Shown piece by piece: positions 44,958 through 54,307 of a DNA stretch of 64,000 nt (position 1 is the stretch's first letter; each line of letters opens with the position of its first letter). The stretch lies in assembly GCA_016787525.1 (NCBI GenBank), contig JAEUUP010000012.1:1-64000 (forward strand). The letters run 5' to 3'. A program made the position numbers and the translations under genes. The notes under the pieces are model-generated. The model searched no databases and had not been told where the DNA came from. It was given only the letters and a program-made list of their open reading frames with translations. This stretch comes from Saprospiraceae bacterium (lineage in GTDB: Bacteria > Bacteroidota > Bacteroidia > Chitinophagales > Saprospiraceae).

Positions 44958-47900
44958 ATGAAAATGCACAACATGAGGTTAGCAAACAATTTTACTTACG
45001 CTATCGTCTTTTTGCTTTTGCTCCAGGGTTTGTTTTTAACACCTATTTACAGTCAAAACATCCCCGATGACCGTTTTGCTGATGCCATTCGCGCGGCTTG
45101 TCCAACATGTATTGACAATGCCAACAACCTGTTACCCGCAGCTGCAAGCCTAACAGAATTAGACGTTAGGGGTAAAAACATCAGCCTTTTGACAGGTGTG
45201 GAAGGGTTTACGAACTTGCAAAATCTGTTTTGTAGTAACAACAGCATTATAAATGTCCCGACATTGCCCAGTACGTTGAAGTATTTTACCATTAGCTCCA
45301 ATGCCATTTCCAGCTTACCGACATTGCCCAGCGGTTTGGAGAAATTGTATTGTACCTATAATACCCTGTCAAGTCTGCCAACCTTGCCGAGTAGCTTAGT
45401 CGAATTGTATGTACAGAACAACCAAATCACGACTTTGCCGACTTTACCAAGCAGTTTGATTGAACTTGATGTGGACAATAATCTTTTAACAACCCTACCC
45501 ACTCTGCCAAGTAGTTTGCGAATTGTGTATGCAGGAGGCAATCAACTGACAATGCTACCCAGTTTGCCGAATGATTTACAGTACCTTTCGTGTTGGTCAA
45601 ACCCCATTACGACTTTGCCAACTACATTACCGCCCAGTCTGATAGACTTGACTTGCCAAAACACCCCCCTCAGTAGTTTGCCCGATTTACCCGCTAATTT
45701 AATCAATTTATTCTGTTATGGTACATCAATAAGGTGTTTGCCAACGCTGCCAGCGGGTTTGATGACCTTGCGTTTAGACCCTACAAAAACGACTTGTTTG
45801 CCCAATATTCCCGCCAATACAGCCATTTACGATGCCACTAACAACGTCAATTTGCGCAGTACATTCACGGCTTGTCTGCCGTCCATCGGTGTTTTTATTC
45901 CCAATGCTAATTTTGCGGCGGCGATTAGGGCGGCTTATCCTACGGCGATAAACCCATGTGATTACCTCACAACCGCCGCAGCAATGGTGACAAATTTGGA
46001 CGTGAGTAATAAGAACATCAACGACTTGACGGGGTTAAACGGGTTTTCTAATTTGTCCTCACTCCTTTGTTATGGCAATCAATTAACGAGTTTACCCACA
46101 TTACCCACGACTTTACGCGGTCTCTTTTGCTATAATAACCAGCTCACAAGTCTGCCCGCTTTGAGCGGTTTGACAACTATCTATGCCGACAACAACCAAC
46201 TAACGAGCCTACCAACCTTACCAAACACCCTGCAAATTCTATACGTCGGTGGGAATCAATTGACCACATTACCAACTTTGCCAAGCGGTCTATCACATTT
46301 TTCTTGTTGGTCAAACCTTATTTCGGCTCTGCCCAGCACTTTGCCAAGTGGTTTAGTCGAATTAGGTGTTCACAACACCCCCCTCAGTAATTTGCCCACT
46401 TTACCCAGTACCTTACAACATTTAAGTTGTTATGGCACGACTATCAACTGTTTGCCAACACTACCAATGGGTTTGACGACCCTACAATTAGACCCAACGC
46501 GCATTTTGTGTTTGCCCAACAGACCCACCAACTGTACCATCAACAATGGTGCAAACACCACTGACATTCGCAACAGTTTTACCGTTTGTGGCCCACAAGT
46601 TCCCGACGTGAATTTCGCTAATGCCATTCGTGCCGTTTGCCCGACTTGTATTAATGGGTGTAACGAACTCACCGCCACCGCTGCCAGTTTGACATCGCTT
46701 GATGTCAGCAACAAAAACATCAGTAGCTTGGCGGGTTTGAACGGTTTTACGAGTTTGCAAGAATTGTATTGCTATGAAAATCCCTTAACCAGCTTACCAA
46801 CGCTACCAAGTCAATTAAGAAAGTTGAATTGTGGTGCCAGTTTTCTTACCAATTTACCTACATTGCCCAATACATTGATTTATTTGAATTGCTACAGCAA
46901 CCAACTCACGAGTTTACCGACGCTGCCAAGTGATTTATCTGAATTGTACGTTGCGAATAACCAACTCACAAGCCTACCAGCCTTGCCAAGCTTTTTGAGC
47001 TATTTTGATTGTAGCAACAATCAATTGACAAGTTTGCCGACTTTGCCAAGCAATCTCAAGTCTTTAGGTTGTAGTAATAATCAATTGACAAGTTTGCCGA
47101 CTTTGCCAAACACGCTCAATAGTTTAGCTTGTAATAGCAATACTATTCAAAGCCTACCAACTTTAACCAATTGTTTATATTTATATAGTTTGGACTGTTC
47201 TAACAACCGCTTGACAAGTTTACCTGCATTACCATCAAATATGAATTATTTAACTTGTTCTAACAATCGGCTCCAAACGTTACCACCTTTGCCAGCCAGC
47301 TTGTCTTATCTTTATTGTCAACAAAACGATATTTACTGCTTGCCAGCATTACCCAATAATTTAGGTGCGATAGTGCTTGATGCCACTAAAATCACTTGTT
47401 TGCCAAATATGCCCTTCAATATGTCTGTGCGTAACAATGACCCATACAGTCAAGATATTCGAGACAATTACGGCATTTGCACGTCGTCCATTATCACCGT
47501 ACACCCCTCAGTATCGAACCCTGTTTGCATCGGCAGCGTCATAACTTTGACCGCACAAGCAGTTGGGAACAACGGTATGACCATCAGATGGCAAGTTAAA
47601 CAGGCGACCGATGCCAATTATGTAGAAATAGTAGCACCTTCTACTTACGCCTCTGGCACGGTCGCAAGTGTGAATATTACGATCGAAGCGGCGAGTAATG
47701 GCAACAGTTACCGCGCTGTTTTCACAACTTGCAGCGGTGAATTGGTGACGAATGCTACCTCATTGACAACCTCAACAGGTTTACACATTCCAAACGTCCA
47801 TTTTGCCACCGCTATCCGCAACCAATGCGCGAATTGCATTGACCAATGCGACAATTTAACTCCTAATGCCGCTAATTTGACTACTTTGAACGTGAGCAGC

Positions 47901-49433
47901 GGCAATATCAATGACTTGTCGGGTATCGAAGCGTTTACGAGTTTGCAAACTTTGGTGTTGGATTACAACCCCCTCAGTAGTTTGCCGACTAATTTGCCGA
48001 ATAGCCTCACCACTTTGTCGTGTCGCTATTTGACCATCAGCAGTTTACCGACTAATTTGCCGACTAATTTAGCGAATTTGTATTGTGGCAACACTTTTTT
48101 AAACGTTTTACCCACCACTTTACCTACCAACCTACGGACTCTGGATTGTTCCAATGCCTATTTGACGGCTCTGCCAAACGTTTTACCAAGCGGCTTGTTG
48201 ACTTTGAATTGCAGTAATAACCAAATCACGAGTCTGCCCAACGAGATGCCCGTGCCATTGATTGACCTCAATTGCAGCAACAACAGTTTGACAAGTTTGC
48301 CCGCTTTTTACAACTTTATTCAGTATTTGTATTGCCAAAACAACCAGCTGACGAGTTTACCGTCATTACCCGCCAATTTGCGGTATCTGCGTTGCCAAAA
48401 CAACCAACTCACGAGTTTGCCTTATTTGATAATCGGCATGTTAGAAGTAGAATGTTACGACAACAATATCTATTGCTTACCGACACTACCCAATACGTTG
48501 ACCAATCTAAAATTAGATAAATTGAAAATCACTTGTTTACCAAATACCGTAGCGGGTTTGGTAATTCAAAACCGAGATATTGCGGGTGACATTAGCAATA
48601 CTTACACACTTTGCACCGCACCAAGCATCGTGACCCACCCCTCAGTATCGGGCAGCCCACAGAGCGGTCAAACGACAAGTTTTACAGCAAAAGCGACAAC
48701 TAATCATGCAACAACCATCAAATGGCAACGCAAAGGCGCGTCCGATATGGCTTTTTCAGACATTGCCCATTCGGAAGAACCGTACACAAGTAATACCGAT
48801 GCGATTTATACTTTCGGTGTGACAAATGCCGACATCGGGGCGCATTATCGGGCTGTTTTTACAGGTCAGTGTGAAGGTGATGCGACTACAAATGATGTGA
48901 CTTTGAATTTTACAGTACTGCCTGTCGAGTGTGTTTCTTTTGAAGGAAAAGCCGTTGACCAACACAATGCTTTAAAATGGACGATTGGCACGAAGCGTAA
49001 TGTGTCACATTTCATAGTTGAAAGGACAGGGAACGCTACTAAGAATTGGACTGCTATCGGGCAAGTCCCCGTTCAGACTGATTTGAACTACAAATTTGAT
49101 GACAAACAGCCTGTACAATTAGCGTATTATCGTTTGGTGGTGGTAGATTTAGATGGTTCAGTACAGTATTCAAAAACCATTTCGGTAGATAGACAACAAC
49201 TTAAAACCCAAAAAATCAAAGTCTATCCGAACCCTGCAATATCTGATTTGACGCTTCAAATACCTCAAAATACTGAAGGGGTCGAAATTATCAACGCTTT
49301 TGGTCAAGCTGTTTTCAAAGAAAAAAATACCAATACAAACGAGATAAGTATTGATATAAGCACTTGGCAGTCAGGTGTTTACTTTATAAGAACAACTGGG
49401 GCAACAGATTTAGTTAAATTCATCAAAAATTAA
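44958..49433 (+). CDS. Giant leucine-rich-repeat surface protein with T9SS sorting domain
   Basis: This 1491-residue protein has a signal peptide (about residues 1-33, ending LTPIYSQ). Four homologous LRR modules follow, each opening with an FAxAIRxxCPTCI cap and TSLDVSNKNISSL. Each then carries many 20-21-residue repeats of the form NNQLTSLPTLPSNLxxLxCS and closes with a cysteine-containing cap (YCLPTLPN, ITCLPN). Modules lie at about 34-300, 315-540, 547-835 and 935-1195; Ig-like insertions lie at about 845-930 and 1210-1305. The C-terminus (about 1405-1491; IKVYPNPAISDLTLQI, ending KFIKN) is a type A sorting domain. It is predicted to be a surface adhesin or binding protein. Dispersed words at 45665, 46379, 47504, 47969 and 48638 encode PLS or PSV within the LRR or linker. 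Confidence 0.9.
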   Translation: MKMHNMRLANNFTYAIVFLLLLQGLFLTPIYSQNIPDDRFADAIRAACPTCIDNANNLLPAAASLTELDVRGKNISLLTGVEGFTNLQNLFCSNNSIINVPTLPSTLKYFTISSNAISSLPTLPSGLEKLYCTYNTLSSLPTLPSSLVELYVQNNQITTLPTLPSSLIELDVDNNLLTTLPTLPSSLRIVYAGGNQLTMLPSLPNDLQYLSCWSNPITTLPTTLPPSLIDLTCQNTPLSSLPDLPANLINLFCYGTSIRCLPTLPAGLMTLRLDPTKTTCLPNIPANTAIYDATNNVNLRSTFTACLPSIGVFIPNANFAAAIRAAYPTAINPCDYLTTAAAMVTNLDVSNKNINDLTGLNGFSNLSSLLCYGNQLTSLPTLPTTLRGLFCYNNQLTSLPALSGLTTIYADNNQLTSLPTLPNTLQILYVGGNQLTTLPTLPSGLSHFSCWSNLISALPSTLPSGLVELGVHNTPLSNLPTLPSTLQHLSCYGTTINCLPTLPMGLTTLQLDPTRILCLPNRPTNCTINNGANTTDIRNSFTVCGPQVPDVNFANAIRAVCPTCINGCNELTATAASLTSLDVSNKNISSLAGLNGFTSLQELYCYENPLTSLPTLPSQLRKLNCGASFLTNLPTLPNTLIYLNCYSNQLTSLPTLPSDLSELYVANNQLTSLPALPSFLSYFDCSNNQLTSLPTLPSNLKSLGCSNNQLTSLPTLPNTLNSLACNSNTIQSLPTLTNCLYLYSLDCSNNRLTSLPALPSNMNYLTCSNNRLQTLPPLPASLSYLYCQQNDIYCLPALPNNLGAIVLDATKITCLPNMPFNMSVRNNDPYSQDIRDNYGICTSSIITVHPSVSNPVCIGSVITLTAQAVGNNGMTIRWQVKQATDANYVEIVAPSTYASGTVASVNITIEAASNGNSYRAVFTTCSGELVTNATSLTTSTGLHIPNVHFATAIRNQCANCIDQCDNLTPNAANLTTLNVSSGNINDLSGIEAFTSLQTLVLDYNPLSSLPTNLPNSLTTLSCRYLTISSLPTNLPTNLANLYCGNTFLNVLPTTLPTNLRTLDCSNAYLTALPNVLPSGLLTLNCSNNQITSLPNEMPVPLIDLNCSNNSLTSLPAFYNFIQYLYCQNNQLTSLPSLPANLRYLRCQNNQLTSLPYLIIGMLEVECYDNNIYCLPTLPNTLTNLKLDKLKITCLPNTVAGLVIQNRDIAGDISNTYTLCTAPSIVTHPSVSGSPQSGQTTSFTAKATTNHATTIKWQRKGASDMAFSDIAHSEEPYTSNTDAIYTFGVTNADIGAHYRAVFTGQCEGDATTNDVTLNFTVLPVECVSFEGKAVDQHNALKWTIGTKRNVSHFIVERTGNATKNWTAIGQVPVQTDLNYKFDDKQPVQLAYYRLVVVDLDGSVQYSKTISVDRQQLKTQKIKVYPNPAISDLTLQIPQNTEGVEIINAFGQAVFKEKNTNTNEISIDISTWQSGVYFIRTTGATDLVKFIKN

Positions 49434-49557
49434 AAACATAATTGTGCTTAGACTCTGTACAAGTCACAATAAATCTGTGCATAAAATTCAAAAAAAATAA
49501 GGGGTTGTTAAAGAGCTTATAGCTAACTTACCCTCTCAGTATAAAAACAATTTTCAG

Positions 49558-50097
49558 ATGAACAATAAGATTCAACCACTGGTGGACGCAGTAGCCACTT
49601 CTCGCGCTCAGTTTATTGAACTGACGCGCCAATTGACAGAACAACAAGCTCAATGGAAACCTTCGCCCGAAGAATGGAGTGTTGTGGACGTTACAGAGCA
49701 TCTTTTTTGGGCAGAACAAGGCGCGATTGTCGGTATGTGGAAGTTTTTGCACGCCATCCGTGCAGGTGAAAAACCACGACAATTAGAATCCGAGCATCAA
49801 GACTTGCCCGTAGAAACCATTATCGAACAAACTTGGCAAGAAAAAGAACAAGTACCAGCCATTGCTGCGCCACGTTTTGGTGGACCAATTGCATTTTGGC
49901 GCGTCTCATTGGAGAGCCTGCAACCATTATTACAAAAACTCGCCGATGATATGGAAGAACAAGACCTTCGTACCCAAGCACATCCGCATCCCATATCGGG
50001 TGCAATGGATTTTCAGCAGCGTTTTGAGTTTCTTCGATTCCATATTGACCGCCATATTGGGCAGATTGAACGACTTAGAGTATTGTTGGGCATTTAA
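49558..50097 (+). CDS. DinB-family (DinB_2) four-helix metal-binding protein
   Basis: This 179-residue protein shows the DinB-like pattern QFIELTRQLTEQQAQWKPSPEEWSVVDVTEHLFWAE, then a C-terminal FHIDRHIGQIERLR. The three histidines that normally bind a metal can be placed at about residues 47 (TEHLF) and 164-168 (HIDRH). Family members are thiol-dependent transferases or stress-related proteins; the substrate is unknown. A degenerate dispersed word (49531, CCCTCTCAGTAT) lies just upstream of the start. Confidence 0.82.
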   Translation: MNNKIQPLVDAVATSRAQFIELTRQLTEQQAQWKPSPEEWSVVDVTEHLFWAEQGAIVGMWKFLHAIRAGEKPRQLESEHQDLPVETIIEQTWQEKEQVPAIAAPRFGGPIAFWRVSLESLQPLLQKLADDMEEQDLRTQAHPHPISGAMDFQQRFEFLRFHIDRHIGQIERLRVLLGI

Positions 50098-50168
50098 GGT
50101 TCTTCGTGACTCGTAATGGGTAATTCAAATGCATCTTTTAATTACCATTACGAGTCACGAAGAACCTT
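50096..50168 (+). terminator. Long stem-loop after the DinB-family gene
   Basis: Arms of nearly 30 bp (left AAGGTTCTTCGTGACTCGTA, with one extra G further along) face each other around a TTCAAATGCATCTTTT loop. A TTTTTT tract follows. The stem begins at the stop codon. Confidence 0.8.
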
Positions 50169-50294
50169 TTTTAAAATTCATTACCTTGTAATCTTAAACA
50201 TTGTTGAATAACAAAATTAACAATTCTCATTGTTGGTTTCCCTGATTCATCCTATATTTTTTGAATTAATCTACCGAGCAGTAATTAGGGGTGC

Positions 50295-51149
50295 TTAAAT
50301 TATTTTCTGCACATAATCCCAAATAGTTTTCCGATTTATTTCATCTGTAACGGCATTAGGAAAAGGTTTTTCTTGTACGTTTTTATTGAAATACAAACCC
50401 GTTTTCCCTTCAACTTCGGGTGAAGTTGCCATATAAACAGAACTTCGAGAAGCTTTTTCAGCAGATTTTCCTCCGTCGTTTTTGACCAAATATTTAAAAA
50501 TCGGAAATAACGGGCGCATCAAAAACGGTAACATTTCAGGCGTAACATTTTGGGTCATACTCGTTGCGGCTTGACCTGGATAGCAGATATTGATAGTGAT
50601 ATTTTTGTCAGTATTGCGTTGTGATAACTCATACATCAGAGCCATCATTTGCATTTTGGATTGCGAATAATAGTTCAATCCATCGAATTTGTTTTCTGCT
50701 TGAAGGTTATTTAAATCAATTGTTTTGGGTAAATCTCCACCCATTAACGTAATAACACGCGCTGATTTGCTTTTTTTCAAACTATCCCAAAGCAATTTTG
50801 TCAACAAAAACGGTGTTAACACATTGACTGCAAAATTCGTTTCCAATCCATCTGCCGTCAATTTGTGTTCATTTGCGGCACTTCCTGCGTTATTTATCAA
50901 AACATCAAGTGTTTCATATTTTTGATTGAATTGATTGACAAGTGATTGTACACCTGCTTTTATTGAAATATCAGCAAGCAGCAATTCAATATTTGAATTG
51001 CCGCTTTGCTGCATTATTTCTTGAACGGCAGATTCGCCACTCGCTTTGTTACGTCCAGTGATTATAATTCGATGACCTAATTTTGCCAACGACAAAGCTG
51101 TTTGTTTACCAATTCCAGACGTTGCACCTGTTATGAGTATTGTTTTCAT
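50295..51149 (-). CDS. Short-chain dehydrogenase/reductase
   Basis: I start at the ATG at 51149 (MKTILITGATSGIGKQ), giving 284 residues and placing the TGxxxGxG cofactor motif (TGATSGIG) at residues 7-14. NNAGSA (about 88) and the active-site YSQSK (about 158-162) follow; the Ser is replaced or shifted near VITLMGG, as in retinol-dehydrogenase-like members. It probably oxidises or reduces a small alcohol or carbonyl with NAD(P). The preceding gene ends eight bases upstream, so they are cotranscribed under the AraC-type regulator. Confidence 0.85.
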   Translation of the reverse strand: MKTILITGATSGIGKQTALSLAKLGHRIIITGRNKASGESAVQEIMQQSGNSNIELLLADISIKAGVQSLVNQFNQKYETLDVLINNAGSAANEHKLTADGLETNFAVNVLTPFLLTKLLWDSLKKSKSARVITLMGGDLPKTIDLNNLQAENKFDGLNYYSQSKMQMMALMYELSQRNTDKNITINICYPGQAATSMTQNVTPEMLPFLMRPLFPIFKYLVKNDGGKSAEKASRSSVYMATSPEVEGKTGLYFNKNVQEKPFPNAVTDEINRKTIWDYVQKII

Positions 51150-51157
51150 TAAAAAAA

Positions 51158-52018
51158 TTATGCTTGTTTTGCAAACTGTGTTATTGTGAGATTGGGTTTT
51201 CCTAATTCGTCCCACGTTTTTTGAGCCTCAAAAGTTTCAACATTATTGAGCATCACATTCATCAATTTCGACACAAATTTCATTTGTGGAACAAGATACC
51301 CTAAAAGTTTCATTACACCCAAAGGCATCGAACCGACTTTGAGTTTAGTCTGAGCATAGCTTGAAGCATATTTTTCAGCCGCTTCTTTCATCGTTAAATC
51401 TTCTTGACCTTGCACCGAATATTCTTTGTTCAATGCCTGTTCCGTTTTAAAAGCATTGGCGACACTTCTGCCAAAATCTTCACCTGCTATCCACCATGCT
51501 TTGTTATTGACGGAAGTTGTTGGCACGGTGATTTTGCCATTGCGAACCATACCGTTGGCAAAATTTTCCATAAAATTGGAAGGATAAAAAATGGTATAAG
51601 GTTTTCCGCAGTTTTTAACCTTCGTAATACTGCTTTTTTTAGCGTTCATCACCCACCAATCGCCTTGATAATTGCGTGCTAAAAACGAGGATAAATACGC
51701 CACTTGCTGGGCATCGCTTTGTTTTATGGCTGCTAATATATTGTCCAAACCGCCCATTTCGGGGTTAAATGCGTGTTCTTTATCATCGGGTCTTGTCGAG
51801 ATATTGATATACACCCCCTCAGTATTTTTGAGTGATTCGGCAATCGAAGCGGGATTATCTAAGTCACCTTTGACAAATTTTACGCCGCTTGGAAATATCA
51901 ATTTGGCTTTTTCTACATTTCTGACCAAAGCAGTGACATCAAAGCCAGCTTTTATGAGTTCTTTGGTAACGGGTATGCCAATCATACCCGTTGCGCCAAA
52001 AACAGTTATTTTTTTCAT
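51158..52018 (-). CDS. NmrA-like NAD(P)-binding protein (atypical SDR)
   Basis: This 286-residue protein has the GxxGxxG motif as VFGATGMIGIPV (about residues 5-16), VTALVRN, FVKGDLDNPASI, VAYLSSF and FYPSNFMENFANGM. It belongs to the NmrA/QOR2-like atypical SDR group, enzymes or redox sensors with weakly conserved catalytic residues. It is in the operon SnoaL-like, NmrA-like, SDR on the - strand. A dispersed word at 51814 encodes NTEG. Confidence 0.85.
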   Translation of the reverse strand: MKKITVFGATGMIGIPVTKELIKAGFDVTALVRNVEKAKLIFPSGVKFVKGDLDNPASIAESLKNTEGVYINISTRPDDKEHAFNPEMGGLDNILAAIKQSDAQQVAYLSSFLARNYQGDWWVMNAKKSSITKVKNCGKPYTIFYPSNFMENFANGMVRNGKITVPTTSVNNKAWWIAGEDFGRSVANAFKTEQALNKEYSVQGQEDLTMKEAAEKYASSYAQTKLKVGSMPLGVMKLLGYLVPQMKFVSKLMNVMLNNVETFEAQKTWDELGKPNLTITQFAKQA

Positions 52019-52057
52019 TGTTTCTTTAATTTTAATCAGGCATTGCCGCCCAAACTC

Positions 52058-52468
52058 TTAATTTTTTAATTGTTCAATAGCCGTATCCCATTCTTCGCAG
52101 TGATACACTTGTTTGATTTGCCCGTTTTCAATGGTGTGAATATCAATCGCCATTGTTTTAAACGATTTTGAGCCATCACATTCTACACCTTTGAAATTGC
52201 CACGAGGCGAAGCACTAAACAATGAGCGCACAACAATTTGATTGCCTTGCTCAATTGTTTCTTGAATTTCCCATTTCATATCGGGCATAATTTTCCAGAA
52301 AAATGCTATTTGTCCTATAAGGGCTTGCTTAGGTTTTTCTCCTGCTGCATTTTTTGATTTGAAATCATCGGCTAAAAGTTGTGCTAACACTTGGTCTGTA
52401 TTCGTGTCTGCATTTACGGTAAGGCATTTGTTGTAGAATATTTCTACGACGGATTTTAAATTGCTCAT
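52058..52468 (-). CDS. SnoaL-like/ester cyclase-family protein
   Basis: I start at the ATG at 52468 (MSNLKSVVEIFYNKCLTVN), giving 136 residues. The cone-shaped alpha+beta fold of the SnoaL/NTF2-like superfamily is indicated by VEIFYNKCLTVN, the central MKWEIQETIEQGNQIVVRSLFSASP and IDIHTIENGQIKQVYHCEEWD. Members bind hydrophobic small molecules or act as cyclases and isomerases; function here is unknown. It lies between the AraC regulator and the two SDR-type genes, all on the - strand. Confidence 0.75.
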   Translation of the reverse strand: MSNLKSVVEIFYNKCLTVNADTNTDQVLAQLLADDFKSKNAAGEKPKQALIGQIAFFWKIMPDMKWEIQETIEQGNQIVVRSLFSASPRGNFKGVECDGSKSFKTMAIDIHTIENGQIKQVYHCEEWDTAIEQLKN

Positions 52469-52574
52469 TTTTTGAAAAATTTGAATTTCGTTAAAAATTA
52501 TGCTGCAAAGGTGAGCATCTCTCAAATTTTGGACAATGGACAAAAAATCCGTTTTAGTGTACTTTTCCGACGAC

Positions 52575-53447
52575 TTAGGTATTCAGGTATTTTTCCCTAA
52601 ATTCGATAGGTGTGGATTCAGAATATTTGCGAAAATATCTGAAAAAATAGGCGGGGTCATCAAAACCCAGTTCAATACCGATTTCTTTGATGGAGCGATT
52701 GCTATGCACTAATAAACGTTTGGCTTCAAGCATAATACGTTCATTGATAAACTCTTTGGGGTTCATACCCAAAATTTTTGTTGTTGCTTGTCCCAGTCTT
52801 TTTTCAGAAATAAAGAGTTGAGAGGCATATTCGCCCACAGATTTTTTTTTTGTATATTGGTTTTCAACTAAGTCCCGAAACAAAGAAGTATATTCATAAT
52901 CAGCCCCTTTTTTGATGTCTTGCGTATTTTGTTGAATCGCCAATCTTTCAGCCCTTAGCAAAATATTGTGCAAGGTGTTGTGCAATATTTCAAACTGAAA
53001 ACTATCCGTTGGCATTTTCAACTCATCTTTAATCCGTAAAATATTGTCATAAAAAAAAGAAAATTCACGGTCTAATGAAATGGTCGAAAATAAATTAGGG
53101 TTGTTAAACAATTGAGCATTCCGCAAAAAATACCTATCAGCATCCGTTTTACAAAAAAAATCGTCAGTAAAAATCAGAGCCAAACCTTCATAATCACCAC
53201 TTTTGTCAAAAGAATGAACGCAACTTTTGTTGATAAAAAACAAAGATTCGCCATGCAGTGGCACTGATTTAAAATCTACGGTATGTGTCGGATTACCTTG
53301 TTTTAGCAGAAAAATTTGATGGAAATTAGTCCTATGCGGTCTTAACACTTCATCGAGGTATCTTTTGGTCACATAAGCCAACTCAAGCACCTCTATTTCC
53401 ATAGCGTGTTTGGGTTTGAATATGACTTTTTTTATTTCTGAATTCAT
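52575..53447 (-). CDS. AraC-family transcriptional regulator
   Basis: I start at the ATG at 53447 (MNSEIKKVIFKPKH), giving 290 residues. An N-terminal cupin-like sensing domain (FLLKQGNPTHTVDFKSVPL, about 45-65) is followed by a C-terminal AraC DNA-binding domain (about 190-290). The latter contains SEKRLGQATTKILGMNPKEFINERIMLEAKRLL and ELGFDDPAYFFRYFRKYSE. It probably controls the downstream SnoaL/SDR genes (106-base gap) in response to a small molecule. Confidence 0.88.
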   Translation of the reverse strand: MNSEIKKVIFKPKHAMEIEVLELAYVTKRYLDEVLRPHRTNFHQIFLLKQGNPTHTVDFKSVPLHGESLFFINKSCVHSFDKSGDYEGLALIFTDDFFCKTDADRYFLRNAQLFNNPNLFSTISLDREFSFFYDNILRIKDELKMPTDSFQFEILHNTLHNILLRAERLAIQQNTQDIKKGADYEYTSLFRDLVENQYTKKKSVGEYASQLFISEKRLGQATTKILGMNPKEFINERIMLEAKRLLVHSNRSIKEIGIELGFDDPAYFFRYFRKYSESTPIEFREKYLNT

Positions 53448-53585
53448 ACTTGCTTTTTGAGAAACAAATGTCTCACATTTGTTCGTTAACGACAATTAAA
53501 GCCTTAAAAAATAACAAAATACTGAGAACCTGTTTTAAAACCTATTTAACATGATTTTAATCACACATAGATTGACTCCAAAAAT

Positions 53586-53627
53586 TACTGAGGGGTACCT
53601 TCCAACGTGAAAGATACCCCTCAGTAT
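53586..53627. terminator. Terminator built from two opposed dispersed words
   Basis: TACTGAGGGG (53586) and CCCCTCAGTA (53617) face each other. They form a 12-bp outer stem TACTGAGGGGTA, a mismatch, and a short inner stem around CCAACGTG. It lies downstream of the adhesin-tail remnant and xisI (-), and is the same device as at 60415-60458. Confidence 0.75.
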
Positions 53628-53649
53628 AAACACCAAAATATACTGACGA

Positions 53650-53823
53650 TTAGAAAGTTATTGTATTAACCGAAGTTGTGGCAGATGTTGTAAATGTGGA
53701 TTTCAGAGTGACTCCCGATGTGGTATAAGTGCCACCTTGATAAAGTCCCCATCCAGACGAATTACCGACAAAGTTGCCACCTGTGCATGTACCACCAAAA
53801 TAGATTTTGTAACTTGTGCTATA
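53650..53823 (-). pseudogene. 3' remnant of a Cthe_2159-like beta-helix gene
   Basis: The 56 codons before the TAA at 53650 encode STSYKIYFGGTCTGGNF...GWGLYQGG...NTITF. This is clearly homologous to the last 56 residues of the gene at 60482-63394 (STSYKVYFGGTYTGG...NTVTF). Upstream in frame there are stops, and xisI begins. The fragment and the word-pair terminator after it together match the tail and terminator of the intact gene, so this looks like a duplicated copy whose body was lost. Confidence 0.85.
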
Positions 53824-53831
53824 ACTCTAAT

Positions 53832-54173
53832 TTAGGCTTCTGCATATCCCGTATATCGCCTCAAATTTCGTGGATGAAAACCTAAAACTAAATCATCATG
53901 TGCAACGCCTCGTTTTATCAGTTCTTCGGCAACATCTTCCTCCGTTAAATTCGCCAATATCCAGATTTTGCCATCGGGCTTTATATGAAAATGTAATAAA
54001 GGCTTGTCTATAAACCTATTTTCCTCGTTAAAACCCAACCATTGAAGAAAATAATGTTTATTTTGAGTATCTACTATAATTTCTTCATGTTCTTCCTCTG
54101 AGGTAGAAACATCGGTTGCCATGTTATGGATTAAATCCATAATTGCAATTTGATATTTTTCTATTTTTTCCAT
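53832..54173 (-). CDS. xisI: XisI-family protein
   Basis: This 113-residue protein matches XisI: IEKYQIAIMDLIHNMA, IIVDTQNKHYFLQWLGFNEE, HFHIKPDGKIWILANLTEEDVAEELIKRGVAHDDLVLGFHPRNLRRYTGYA. XisI was first described as a factor for excision of the fdxN element in Anabaena and often sits beside xisH, a nuclease-like gene. No xisH is seen here, so it is an orphan copy. It abuts the adhesin-tail remnant within 10 bases, suggesting it arrived by insertion or recombination there. Its role outside cyanobacteria is unknown. Confidence 0.85.
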   Translation of the reverse strand: MEKIEKYQIAIMDLIHNMATDVSTSEEEHEEIIVDTQNKHYFLQWLGFNEENRFIDKPLLHFHIKPDGKIWILANLTEEDVAEELIKRGVAHDDLVLGFHPRNLRRYTGYAEA

Positions 54174-54253
54174 GCTAATATGATTTCATTTTCAGTATAG
54201 CAAATTTACGCCTTTTTTCCTATATTTGATACCCCTCAGTATTTTCGCAAAAA

Positions 54254-54288
54254 AAGCCTTGTAGCTCGATAAACGAACTGCAAGGCTT
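54254..54288 (-). terminator. Terminator after the FG-GAP gene
   Basis: AAGCCTTG pairs with CAAGGCTT, extended by GTAG/CTGC. On the - strand a T run follows. A dispersed word (54232) lies just beyond, between it and xisI. Confidence 0.75.
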
Positions 54289-54307
54289 GTTTATATGGTT
54301 TGTTGCC

